Assembly (NCBI RefSeq): GCF_004365355.1
Contig: NZ_SODP01000004.1
Coordinates: forward strand, 466,266 to 530,265
Source: Kribbella pratensis
Lineage (GTDB): Bacteria > Actinomycetota > Actinomycetes > Propionibacteriales > Kribbellaceae
Direction of reading: 5' to 3'
DNA: 64,000 nt
The translations under genes and the position numbers were made by a program. Shown here in pieces: positions 43,976 to 53,633 of the stretch (position 1 is its first letter; every line of letters starts with the position of its first letter). The notes below the pieces were generated by a model. It made no database searches, was not told the origin of the DNA, and worked only from the letters and a program-made list of their open reading frames with translations.

Positions 43976-46552
43976 TCAGGACACCTCGAGGGCGTCCTTG
44001 GCTTCGTTCAGCGTGACCTTGACGGTCTCGCCGTCGCGGATCGAGCCTTCGAGCAACCCGCGAGCCAGCTCGTCACCGATCGCGGACTGGACCAGCCGGC
44101 GCAGCGGACGGGCGCCGTACACCGGGTCGTACCCGGTCATCGCCAGCCATTCCATCGCGCCGTCGTCCACCTCGAGCGTGATCCGCCGGTCGGTCAGCCG
44201 CCGCTGCAGCGCGGCGATCTGCAGCGCCACGATCTGCGTCAGCTCCTCGCTGCCGAGCGCGTCGAACAGCACGATCTCGTCCAGCCGGTTGATGAACTCC
44301 GGCTTGAACGACTGTCGCACGACCGCCATCACCTGGTCGCGCTTGGCCTTGTCGTCCAGCGACATGTCGGCCAGGTACGCCGAACCCAGGTTGCTGGTGA
44401 GGATCAGGATCACGTTGCGGAAGTCGACCGTACGACCCTGGCCGTCGGTCAGCCGCCCGTCGTCCAGCACCTGCAGCAGGATGTCGAAGACCTCGGGGTG
44501 TGCTTTCTCCACCTCGTCGAGCAGGATCACCGAGTACGGACGCCGCCGTACTGCCTCGGTGAGCTGACCGCCCTCTTCGTACCCCACGTAGCCGGGCGGG
44601 GCGCCGACCAGCCGCGCGACGCTGTGCTTCTCGCCGTACTCCGACATGTCGATCCGGACCATCGCCCGCTCGTCGTCGAACAGGAAGTCCGCAAGCGCCT
44701 TCGCCAGCTCGGTCTTGCCGACACCGGTCGGGCCGAGGAACAGGAACGAACCGGTCGGCCGGTCCGGGTCGGAGATGCCGGCCCGCGCCCGCCGTACGGC
44801 GTCGCTCACGGCCTTGACCGCCTCGCGCTGACCGATCAGCCGACGACCCAGCTCGTCCTCCATCCGGAGCAGCTTGCCGGTCTCACCCTCGAGCAGCCGC
44901 CCGGTCGGGATCCCGGTCCACATCGCGATCACCTCGGCGATCTCGGTCGGACCGACCTCCTCGTTGACCATGGCCTCGGGACCCTCGACGACCTCGTCCT
45001 CCTCGGACGCCTTCTCGAGCTCCTTGGTGAGCTCGGGAATCTCGCCGTACAGGATCCGCGCCGCGGTCTCCAGGTCGCCGTCGCGCTGGGCCCGCTCGGC
45101 CTGGCCGCGCAGCTCGTCGATGCGCTCCTTGACCTCACCGACCCGGTTCAGGCCGGACTTCTCGCGCTCCCAGCGGGCCTCGAGGGCGCGCAGTTCCTCC
45201 TCGCGGTCGGCGAGATCGGCACGCAGCCGCTCCAGCCGCTCCTGCGACGACGGGTCCGCCTCGCGGGACAGCGCGAGCTCCTCCATCTTCAGCCGGTCGA
45301 CGGTACGACGGAGCGAGTCGATCTCGACCGGGGACGAGTCGATCTCCATCCGCAGCCGGGACGCGGCCTCGTCGACCAGGTCGATCGCCTTGTCGGGAAG
45401 CTGACGGCCGGAAATGTAGCGATGCGACAACGTGGCCGCCGCAACCAACGCAGAGTCGGAGATGGCGACCTTGTGGTGCGCCTCGTACCGCTCCTTCAGA
45501 CCACGCAGGATCGCGATCGAGTCCTCGACCGAGGGCTCGCCGACGAACACCTGCTGGAACCGGCGCTCCAGCGCCGGGTCCTTCTCGATCCGCGTGCGGT
45601 ACTCGTCCAGCGTCGTGGCGCCGATCATCCGGAGCTCACCGCGGGCCAGCATCGGCTTCAGCATGTTGCCGGCGTCCATCGCGCCCTCGCCGGACGCACC
45701 GGCGCCGACGACGGTGTGCAGCTCGTCGATGAACGTGATGATCTGACCGTCAGACTCCTTGATCTCGGTCAGCACGGCCTTCAGCCGCTCCTCGAACTCA
45801 CCGCGGTACTTCGCACCCGCGACCATCGCACCGAGGTCCAGGCTGATCAGCCGGCGGCCACGCAGCGACTCGGGCACGTCACCGGCCACGATCCGCTGGG
45901 CCAGCCCCTCGACGACGGCGGTCTTACCGACGCCGGGCTCACCGATCAACACGGGGTTGTTCTTGGTACGACGGGACAGCACCTGGACCACGCGGCGGAT
46001 CTCGGAGTCACGGCCGATCACCGGGTCGAGCTTGCCGTCTCTGGCCCGCTCGGTCAGGTCGACGCCGTACTTCTCCAAGGTCTTGGTGGTGCCTTCAGCC
46101 TCCGGGGAGGTGATCCGGCGGTTGCCCCGCATCTGGTCGAACGCCTGCAGCAGCGCGTCCGCGGTCACGCCGAGCGCGGTCTTGGCCACGCCCTCGACGG
46201 TCGCGAGCGCGATCAGCAGGTGCTCGGTGGAGACATACTCGTCCCCGAGTCCGAGGGCCCGCTGCTCTGCCTGGTTCAGCACGTCGCCGGTCTTCGGCGA
46301 CAGGCTCGGCGCCTGCACGCTGCCACCGCTCGCCTTCGGGAGCCGGCTCAGCTGCGCGGCCGTCCTCTGGCGTACGGCGTCAACGTCGCCGCCGGCTGCC
46401 TCGAGCAGACCGATCGTCGTCCCCTCGGGCTGCGCGAGCAGCGCGGAGAGCAGGTGAATCGGTTCCACGGTCGGGTTGCCCGCCGCGGACGTCTGACGGA
46501 TCGCGACCGACAGGGTTTCCCGGGCCAGCGTCGTCAACCGCTGAACGTCCAT
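43976..46552 (-). CDS. clpB: ATP-dependent disaggregase ClpB
   Basis: 858 residues, full length. An N-terminal Clp repeat domain (1-145), AAA domain 1 with Walker A GEPGVGKTA near 200, a long middle coiled-coil domain (about 400-520), and AAA domain 2 with GPTGVGKTE near 600 identify ClpB, not ClpC (the middle domain is the long ClpB type). It rescues aggregated proteins together with DnaK-DnaJ-GrpE. A HAIR element lies 58 bases upstream, placing it in the HspR regulon with the dnaK operon. Confidence 0.97.
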   Translation of the reverse strand: MDVQRLTTLARETLSVAIRQTSAAGNPTVEPIHLLSALLAQPEGTTIGLLEAAGGDVDAVRQRTAAQLSRLPKASGGSVQAPSLSPKTGDVLNQAEQRALGLGDEYVSTEHLLIALATVEGVAKTALGVTADALLQAFDQMRGNRRITSPEAEGTTKTLEKYGVDLTERARDGKLDPVIGRDSEIRRVVQVLSRRTKNNPVLIGEPGVGKTAVVEGLAQRIVAGDVPESLRGRRLISLDLGAMVAGAKYRGEFEERLKAVLTEIKESDGQIITFIDELHTVVGAGASGEGAMDAGNMLKPMLARGELRMIGATTLDEYRTRIEKDPALERRFQQVFVGEPSVEDSIAILRGLKERYEAHHKVAISDSALVAAATLSHRYISGRQLPDKAIDLVDEAASRLRMEIDSSPVEIDSLRRTVDRLKMEELALSREADPSSQERLERLRADLADREEELRALEARWEREKSGLNRVGEVKERIDELRGQAERAQRDGDLETAARILYGEIPELTKELEKASEEDEVVEGPEAMVNEEVGPTEIAEVIAMWTGIPTGRLLEGETGKLLRMEDELGRRLIGQREAVKAVSDAVRRARAGISDPDRPTGSFLFLGPTGVGKTELAKALADFLFDDERAMVRIDMSEYGEKHSVARLVGAPPGYVGYEEGGQLTEAVRRRPYSVILLDEVEKAHPEVFDILLQVLDDGRLTDGQGRTVDFRNVILILTSNLGSAYLADMSLDDKAKRDQVMAVVRQSFKPEFINRLDEIVLFDALGSEELTQIVALQIAALQRRLTDRRITLEVDDGAMEWLAMTGYDPVYGARPLRRLVQSAIGDELARGLLEGSIRDGETVKVTLNEAKDALEVS

Positions 46553-46609
46553 CTATTTCCAGCCTTTCCAGCTCAACGTACAAGTCTCACCAGACACAAC
46601 CTATCGAAA

Positions 46610-46630
46610 CTTGAGTCCATTCCACTCAAC
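46610..46630. promoter_or_regulatory. HAIR element (HspR site) upstream of clpB
   Basis: CTTGAGT-N7-ACTCAAC matches the HspR consensus CTTGAGT-N7-ACTCAAG at all but the last base. Confidence 0.88.
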
Positions 46631-46743
46631 TCTGAGAAATCCCAGGGATCATTCAGGGTGAGCACGCTGGGTAGCTGACATGCGTCGCCGAGCGCGGGCA
46701 CCAGTCGGTGGCCGGCGATACGTAGCTGGTGAGAGTCGTGCCG

Positions 46744-47280
46744 CTACGTGCTGAACTCGGAGGCGCGTATCCGATAGACCTGCAGGTTCAGGTCGTAGTA
46801 CTTGTCGGTCTCGCCGACCCACTGCATGCCGAGGCGCTGCGCGGTCGCGATCGCACGCTTGTTGTTCGGGCGGGCGACCGCGAACAGTTCGTCGACATCG
46901 CCCTCCTTGAACGCCCAGCTCATCAGCCCGCGGCTGGCCTCGGTCGCGTATCCGTTGCCCCAGGCGCTCGGCCGCAGCTGCCAGCCGATCTCCAGATCCT
47001 CCTCGTACGGCGGGAGCAGCCGGATCAGCAATGCGCCGACGATCTCGCCGTCGTCGCGACGCGCCACCGCCCAGCGGCCGGCCGGGACCACGAAGTTCGG
47101 CTGGGCCTCGATCCAGGACTGCAGGATCAACCGCATGGTCGCGGCGTCCGGCACCTTGTCGATGGCCGGTGACAGCCAGGGCGCCACGTCGGCGGAGCCA
47201 AAGATCTCCAGCGCGGCGTCGGCGTCGTCTTCCTCCCAGTCCCGGATCAGCAGCCGGTCCGTCTCCAGCTTCAGCGTCAC
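46744..47280 (-). CDS. GNAT acetyltransferase (RimJ/RimL type)
   Basis: 178 residues from GTG 47280: KLETDRLLIRDWEEDDADAAL opening, GYATEASRGLMSWAF coenzyme A loop region (after RPSAWGNG) and ARPNNKRAIATAQRLGMQWVG. The pattern is that of RimJ/RimL-like enzymes that acetylate N-terminal residues or other amines. TACCCT lies 6 bases before the GTG with no ribosome site, indicating a leaderless start; the frame is open to 47346. Confidence 0.9.
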   Translation of the reverse strand: MTLKLETDRLLIRDWEEDDADAALEIFGSADVAPWLSPAIDKVPDAATMRLILQSWIEAQPNFVVPAGRWAVARRDDGEIVGALLIRLLPPYEEDLEIGWQLRPSAWGNGYATEASRGLMSWAFKEGDVDELFAVARPNNKRAIATAQRLGMQWVGETDKYYDLNLQVYRIRASEFST

Positions 47281-47286
47281 CCCGCC

Positions 47287-47292
47287 AGGGTA
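47287..47292 (-). promoter_or_regulatory. -10 box of leaderless GNAT gene
   Basis: TACCCT on the minus strand, then GGCGGG and the GTG start, the same arrangement as at 15274. Confidence 0.5.
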
Positions 47293-47347
47293 TGCGGTCG
47301 GTGGCCGCAGACAACAGGTTCGGGAGTGACCGGCAGGTGAACGCACG

Positions 47348-47540
47348 CGAAGCCTCCGGCCTGTCCGGCCGGAGGCTTCGGTGGAAGAGACCGCAGGGCG
47401 GTCCGGTAACGGACCACCCCGCGGCGGTCGAAGGGCGCCGGGGGAATGACGCGCCTTCGACTGTGGAGGCGTCGCGGGGGAACGACGGCCTCCACCGGAG
47501 CCGGAGGACTCCGAGGGTGGGTTTCGGAGTACCTCCGGTG
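47348..47540. repeat. Cluster of five stem-loops downstream of hspR
   Basis: In order: 47348-47380 (14-bp perfect stem, 5-base loop); 47391-47424 (CCGC-GGG-GGTCCG stem, loop GTAA); 47427-47461 (GTCGAAGG/CCTTCGAC); 47463-47495 (GTGGAGGC/GCCTCCAC); 47493-47540 (CACCGGAG/CTCCGGTG with inner ACTCCGA/TCGGAGT). Loops three and four share CGGGGGAA and both stems have one bulged G. This fills the 288-base gap after hspR and no convincing gene is present. Confidence 0.8.
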
Positions 47541-47568
47541 GTCAGGTGAAAACCCCCGAGGTGAAGGA

Positions 47569-48027
47569 TCAGCGCGAGCCGAGTTCCAGGGGCTGGGTGC
47601 GGATCCAGCGTGTCGTGGTCTGCTGCCGGCCCATGGCGATCACGTCGCCGGCTGGACCGGCCGAGAAGACCCGGCTGGTGGCGGTGCGCCGGGAGGCGCC
47701 GACACCGCGTTGAACCTCGGCCAGAAGCTGGTTGACCCGCTGACGCAGGTCCTCCACCTCCGACTGTAGCGCGAGGATGTGGCGAATTCCCGCGAGGTTG
47801 ATGCCCTCTTCCTGGGACAGGTGCTGCACATAGCGCAGCTTCGCCACGTCGTACGCCGAGTACCGCCGGCCGCGGCCGGACGCCCGGCTCGGCACCACAA
47901 GGCCGAGCCGGTCGTACTGGCGCAACGTCTGCGGATGCATGCCGGCCAGCTGGGCCGCCACCGAGATCACGTAGATCGGGGTGCGGTCGTCCCAGGTCGG
48001 CACCTGGCTGAACGGGATACCCATCAC
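47569..48027 (-). CDS. hspR: Heat-shock repressor HspR (MerR family)
   Basis: 152 residues. The MerR winged helix is PIYVISVAAQLAGMHPQTLRQYDRLGLVVPSR (quoted in parts, about 17-48), followed by a coiled-coil dimer helix (SQEEGINLAGIRHILALQSEVEDL...) and a basic tail. HspR binds HAIR elements with DnaK as co-repressor. It is the last gene of dnaK-grpE-dnaJ-hspR, its GTG start overlapping the dnaJ stop by 4 bases, giving feedback control. Confidence 0.96.
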   Translation of the reverse strand: MMGIPFSQVPTWDDRTPIYVISVAAQLAGMHPQTLRQYDRLGLVVPSRASGRGRRYSAYDVAKLRYVQHLSQEEGINLAGIRHILALQSEVEDLRQRVNQLLAEVQRGVGASRRTATSRVFSAGPAGDVIAMGRQQTTTRWIRTQPLELGSR

Positions 48028-49196
48028 GGACTCCCGAACAACCCGGCCCGCAGATCAGGGTGATCCGACGCAGAGTTGAACTCCTGCAGCTTTTCCTTCT
48101 GCTCGTCGGTCAACTCGTGCGGAACCTGCACCTCGAGCGTGAGCAGCAGATCGCCCTTGGTCCCGTCCCGCCGGACCGATCCCTTGCCACGGACGCGCAG
48201 CTTGCTGCCGTTCGCCGTACCGGCCGGGATCCGGACCGTGACGGGCAGGCCGTCGAGGGTCGGAACCTTGATCTCGGCGCCCAGCGCCGCCTCGGTGAAG
48301 CTCACCGGGACGTTCAGCGTCAGGTGCTCGCCCTGGCGGCCGAAGATCCGGTGCGGCTTGACGTGCACGGTGACGTAGAGGTCGCCCGCTGGGCCACCTC
48401 GCTCGCCGGCCGCGCCCTTGCCCTTGAGCCGGATCCGCTGGTTGTCCTGCACGCCCGCGGGGATGCGGACCTGCATGGTCTTGCTCGACTGGCCGCGGCC
48501 GGAGCCATGGCAGGTCTCGCACGGCTGGTCGACGACCAGGCCACGACCCTTGCACTCGGTGCACGGCTCGGTCATCGCGAACACGCCGCCCTGCACCGAG
48601 GTCTGCATTCCCGTGCCTTCGCACTTCAGGCAGACCTTCGGCACGGTGCCGTACTTCGCACCGGTGCCGTGACAGGTCGGGCAGGGCGCGTCGCTGGTCA
48701 TCCGGAGCCCGACCGTGACACCGTTCACGGCCTCGGCGAACTCGATCGTCGCCTCGGTCTCGATGTCCTGGCCGCGCCGCGGACGGGCCGTCGTCGAGGT
48801 GGTCGTGCGCTGGCCACCACCGCCGAACATGCCGCCCAGGATGTCGCCGAGCCCGCCACCGCCGCCGCCGGAGCCGCTGCGGTTGAACAGGTCGCCGACG
48901 TCGAAGTTGAACCCGCCGCCGCCCTGACCGCTGCCGGTCGGCATCCGGAAGCCGCCGCTGCCGAACAGCCGGCGCGCCTCGTCGTACTCCTTGCGCTTCT
49001 TCGGGTCGCCGACGACGTCGTACGCCTCGGAGACCTCCTTGAACTTGGCCTCCGCGGACGCGTCACCGGCGTTGGAGTCGGGGTGGTACTTGCGCGCCAG
49101 CTTGCGGTAGGACTTCTTGATCTCGTCGGCCTCGGCGGTCTTGGAGACGCCGAGAACCTTGTAGAAGTCCTTCTCGAGCCAGTCCTTCGTGCTCAT
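48024..49196 (-). CDS. dnaJ: Chaperone DnaJ (type I J-protein)
   Basis: 390 residues. J domain with HPD at 38-40, Gly/Phe-rich linker (about 75-130, with GSGGGGGGLGDILGG), four CxxCxGxG zinc repeats (CPTCHGTG, CLKCEGTG, CTECKGRG, CETCHGSG) and two C-terminal substrate-binding barrels. It stimulates DnaK ATPase and delivers unfolded clients. The third gene of the dnaK operon, 27 bases after grpE. Confidence 0.97.
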   Translation of the reverse strand: MSTKDWLEKDFYKVLGVSKTAEADEIKKSYRKLARKYHPDSNAGDASAEAKFKEVSEAYDVVGDPKKRKEYDEARRLFGSGGFRMPTGSGQGGGGFNFDVGDLFNRSGSGGGGGGLGDILGGMFGGGGQRTTTSTTARPRRGQDIETEATIEFAEAVNGVTVGLRMTSDAPCPTCHGTGAKYGTVPKVCLKCEGTGMQTSVQGGVFAMTEPCTECKGRGLVVDQPCETCHGSGRGQSSKTMQVRIPAGVQDNQRIRLKGKGAAGERGGPAGDLYVTVHVKPHRIFGRQGEHLTLNVPVSFTEAALGAEIKVPTLDGLPVTVRIPAGTANGSKLRVRGKGSVRRDGTKGDLLLTLEVQVPHELTDEQKEKLQEFNSASDHPDLRAGLFGSP

Positions 49197-49223
49197 CTGA
49201 CGCCTCCCCTCCCGTCGTGGTCG

Positions 49224-49927
49224 TTACTCCGCGGACCTGTCCGCGTCATCATCTGTGCTCTCCGCCGGTCCGTCGGCCTTCGCCGCGTCGGCCGGCAGTT
49301 GTTCGGTCGGCTCCGAGACTGCCACCCGGGCCGCCCGCAGAACCCGCTCACCCAGCCGGTAGCCCGGCTGCATGATCATCGTCGCGGTCGGACCGTCGAC
49401 CTCGTCGGAGTAGTTGTGCAGCAGGGCCTCGTGGATCCGCGGGTCGAAGGGGTCACCCTTCTCGCCGAACTTCACCAGGCCGAGCTTCTCGGTGACGCGC
49501 TCCAGCGATTCCGCGACCGCCTTGAACGCACCTTCGAGCTCACCCGCCTCACGGGCCCGGCCGACGTCGTCGAGCGTCCCGAGCAGCTCGGTCAGCACCG
49601 AGCCGATCACGAGCTCCCGCGACGCCTCCCGGTCCCGGTCGACGCGGCGCTTGTAGTTGACGTACTCGGCCTGCAGTCGCTGCAGGTCCGCCGTACGCTC
49701 CGCGAGCGCTTCGGTCAACAGGGCCTCCTGGGCGGACGGCCCGACCAGGTCGGACGGGTCCCGGGGCGGCTGTGCGCCCGGAGTGCCCGGCGTCCCCGGC
49801 TGGGCGCCGGGCGCGGGAGCCGCTGAATCAGCAGGCTCCCGCGCCGCGCCGGTGTCCGGGTCGATCCGGCGCTTGTCCCGGACGACGGGCTCGCCGTCAC
49901 CGAACTCGCTGCCAGTGGGTCGATCCG

Positions 49928-49931
<4 letters not shown>
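49224..49931 (-). CDS. grpE: Nucleotide exchange factor GrpE
   Basis: 235 residues. A disordered Pro/Gly/Ala-rich N-terminus (1-70) precedes the coiled-coil helix (LTEALAERTADLQRLQAEYVNYKRRVDRDRE in parts) and the beta-sheet head with FDPRIHEALLHNYSDEVDGPTATMIMQPGYRLGERVLRAARV (in parts). It releases ADP from DnaK. The start overlaps the dnaK stop by 4 bases. Confidence 0.96.
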
Positions 49932-51787
<1,856 letters not shown>

Positions 51788-51803
51788 GCTTTACCTCCAC
51801 GAA

Positions 51804-51824
51804 GTTGAGTGATGCAGACTCAAT
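51804..51824. promoter_or_regulatory. HAIR element proximal to dnaK
   Basis: GTTGAGT-N7-ACTCAAT (plus strand), an HspR site with one base changed at each end. It adjoins the -10 box and covers the likely transcription start. Confidence 0.8.
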
Positions 51825-51851
51825 GTTGCCCGTTCGTCCGCCTCGGTTCAA
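51823..51851 (-). promoter_or_regulatory. dnaK promoter
   Basis: On the minus strand TTGAAC (51851-51846), 17-base spacer, CAACAT (51828-51823). It is bracketed by the two HAIR elements. Confidence 0.65.
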
Positions 51852-51868
51852 ATCCGTGACGCAACAAA

Positions 51869-51889
51869 CTTGAGTTCACTGGACTCAAC
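51869..51889. promoter_or_regulatory. HAIR element distal to dnaK
   Basis: CTTGAGT-N7-ACTCAAC, identical in both half-sites to the clpB HAIR element, located upstream of the dnaK -35 box. Confidence 0.88.
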
Positions 51890-52002
51890 ATTGCACATGG
51901 CCCGGGTCATTCCCAAGGGTGGGTCCGGATTTCGGGGTCCGGGCCGGGGTGCGGCCAGGGAGACCCCTCCCGGGGAAAGGTTTACCGTGCGACCCTGTCC
52001 CT

Positions 52003-52488
52003 GTGAAACTCCGCGCGATGAATCCCGCCGACTACGGCGCGGTGCTCGCGCTGAACAACGCTGCCGCCGGGCTGGTCGATCCCCTCGGCGCCGACCGCCT
52101 CGACTGGCTCCGGCTGATCGCCGCCCACGCCGCGATCGTCGACCTGGACGGCAAACCCGCCGGCTTCGTGCTGACCTTCACCCCGGGTTCGGCGTACGAC
52201 GGTCTCGAGTTCGACTGGTTCACCCAGACGTACGCGGACCGCTTCCTGCTGATCGAGCGGATCGTCGTGGCGACCGAGCACCGCCGGCAGGGCATCGCGT
52301 CGCAGGTCTACCGCGCGATCGAACGCGCCGCCAAGCCGTTCGACCGCGCCGTCGCCCGCGTCCGCACCCACCCCCTCGACGACAGCGGCCTCACCTTCCA
52401 CACCACCCGCGGCTACATCGAGGTAGGCAAACAACTCCTCCCCGACGGCACCCCCGCCCTCCTCCTCACCAAGGAACTGGCCGACTAA
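52003..52488 (+). CDS. GNAT acetyltransferase
   Basis: 161 residues from GTG 52003 (MKLRAMNPADYGAVLALNN). LIERIVVATEHRRQGIASQVYRAIERAA carries the R-x-x-G-x-A coenzyme A loop, and VRTHPLDDSGLTFHTTRGYIEVGKQ the C-terminal strands. It resembles a group annotated as YjdJ-like predicted acetyltransferases; substrate unknown. It is divergent from dnaK. GACCCT lies 6 bases before the GTG with no ribosome site. Confidence 0.88.
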   Translation: MKLRAMNPADYGAVLALNNAAAGLVDPLGADRLDWLRLIAAHAAIVDLDGKPAGFVLTFTPGSAYDGLEFDWFTQTYADRFLLIERIVVATEHRRQGIASQVYRAIERAAKPFDRAVARVRTHPLDDSGLTFHTTRGYIEVGKQLLPDGTPALLLTKELAD

Positions 52489-52547
52489 AGCCGCCGCCCG
52501 TCGCGCACCCGGCGGACCGGCACCTCCTCCCGTTAGCAGCTACGCGG

Positions 52548-52643
52548 ATCTCCCGCACTGACCAACGTCACCAGGGCTCGCGCCATCACGCTCAGATCTG
52601 GTGTAGTCGATCCACCAAGCCGGGTTTGGTCAGTGTGGGAGAT
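52548..52643. repeat. 96-bp inverted repeat upstream of AbiEi-type gene
   Basis: Arms 52548-52565 and 52626-52643 match in 17 of 18 positions as inverted copies (TGACCAA / TTGGTCA inner ends). A 6-bp inner stem (CACCAG/CTGGTG) lies between. It may be a small mobile-element remnant, an operator pair or an RNA hairpin. Confidence 0.65.
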
Positions 52644-52688
52644 GCGCCTGTGGATGGATCACGTCACGCGGGCCGGGATTCGGTCACC

Positions 52689-53573
52689 ATGAAGCTCATG
52701 GCAGATGTGGTTGACGTCCTCGGCCGGCGGGGAGGAAGCGCGACGTTCGCCGATCTTCGGGCGCTCGTGTCCGCGCGATCCATCCGGAACGCGCTGGATT
52801 CGGGTCAGATCCGTCGGGTCGCGAAGGGCGTCTACGCCCTGCCGGATGCACCACCCGCGTTGACCGCGGCTCGCAGCCACGGCGGTGTCGTGTCTCATCT
52901 CAGTGCTGCGCAGCACTGGGGTCTCGGGGTCGTCAACCGACCGGTGCTGCCACACGTCACCCTGGAGCCGGCTCGTGTTCGACGCCGGACCGGACTCCCG
53001 TGCATCTTGCACTGGGCGTCGGTACCCGCACTGGACGACGTCACGACCCCGCTCCGTACGGTGCTCGATTGTCTGCGCACTCTGCCGATGGGGGAGGCGC
53101 TCGCGGTGGCGGATTCGGCGCTGCGTTCGGGATGCGTCGAGCAGGACGAGCTTCTCGACGCCGCGGCGAAACTGCGCGGTCCGCATCGTAAACGCATTCT
53201 CCGGGCTGCCGCACTCGCCGATGGACGGTCGGAATCGGTGCTGGAGTCGGCGCTGCGGGCGCTTCTGATCGAGCGGCGAATCGAGGGCTTCGTCCCACAG
53301 GTGGTCGTCCAGGACGGCCAGTTCTCGGCACGATTGGACCTGGCGAATCCCGCCCGCCGCCTCGGTCTGGAGGCGGAGGGGTTCGAGCATCATGGCACCC
53401 GCCGAGCTCTGGTGAAGGACTGCCGAAGGCACGTCAACCTGGCCATCCGCGGGTGGACGATCCTTCGGTTCACCTGGGAGGACGTGATGTTCGACGGGGA
53501 TTGGGTCGTCGATGCTGTCGAACGGGCAGGCGGACGCCAGCCACTGACCATGCAGGCCTTGCGGGCGGCTTGA
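52689..53573 (+). CDS. AbiEi-type winged-helix protein with DUF559/Vsr-like nuclease tail
   Basis: 294 residues from ATG 52689. Winged helix 1-60 (GGSATFADLRALVSARSIRNALDSGQIRRVAKGVYAL), an AbiEi-like middle (GGVVSHLSAAQHWGLGV...PHVTLEP), and a C-terminal PD-(D/E)XK-like block: RLDLANPARRLGLEAEGFEHHG with Asp and E-x-E, then KDCRRHVNLAIRGWTILRFTWEDV. This order resembles Vsr-related DUF559 endonucleases. No AbiEii toxin is adjacent. It may be a self-contained regulator-nuclease; function is not established. Confidence 0.78.
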   Translation: MKLMADVVDVLGRRGGSATFADLRALVSARSIRNALDSGQIRRVAKGVYALPDAPPALTAARSHGGVVSHLSAAQHWGLGVVNRPVLPHVTLEPARVRRRTGLPCILHWASVPALDDVTTPLRTVLDCLRTLPMGEALAVADSALRSGCVEQDELLDAAAKLRGPHRKRILRAAALADGRSESVLESALRALLIERRIEGFVPQVVVQDGQFSARLDLANPARRLGLEAEGFEHHGTRRALVKDCRRHVNLAIRGWTILRFTWEDVMFDGDWVVDAVERAGGRQPLTMQALRAA

Positions 53574-53633
53574 TCAAGGAGTTGAGCGTGCAGTTGCCGT
53601 TTCGGTCGAGGTTGATCAGTGCGGGGCGTCCCC

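Noticed and set aside
44498..46678. A 726-codon frame antisense to clpB
   Set aside because: clpB motifs are complete on the other strand; no motif or ribosome site supports this frame.
47277..47495. A 72-residue minus-strand frame across the same hairpins
   Set aside because: Arg/Pro-rich, no ribosome site, and it overlaps the better-supported GNAT promoter.
47348..47540. CRISPR array
   Set aside because: The stem-loops are not equal-length direct repeats with unique spacers, and no cas gene is in the window.
47031..47549. Possible plus-strand gene over the stem-loop cluster with repeated EGRRGND/EASRGND peptides
   Set aside because: The peptide repeat follows directly from the two similar hairpins, there is no ribosome site, and half the frame is antisense to the GNAT gene.
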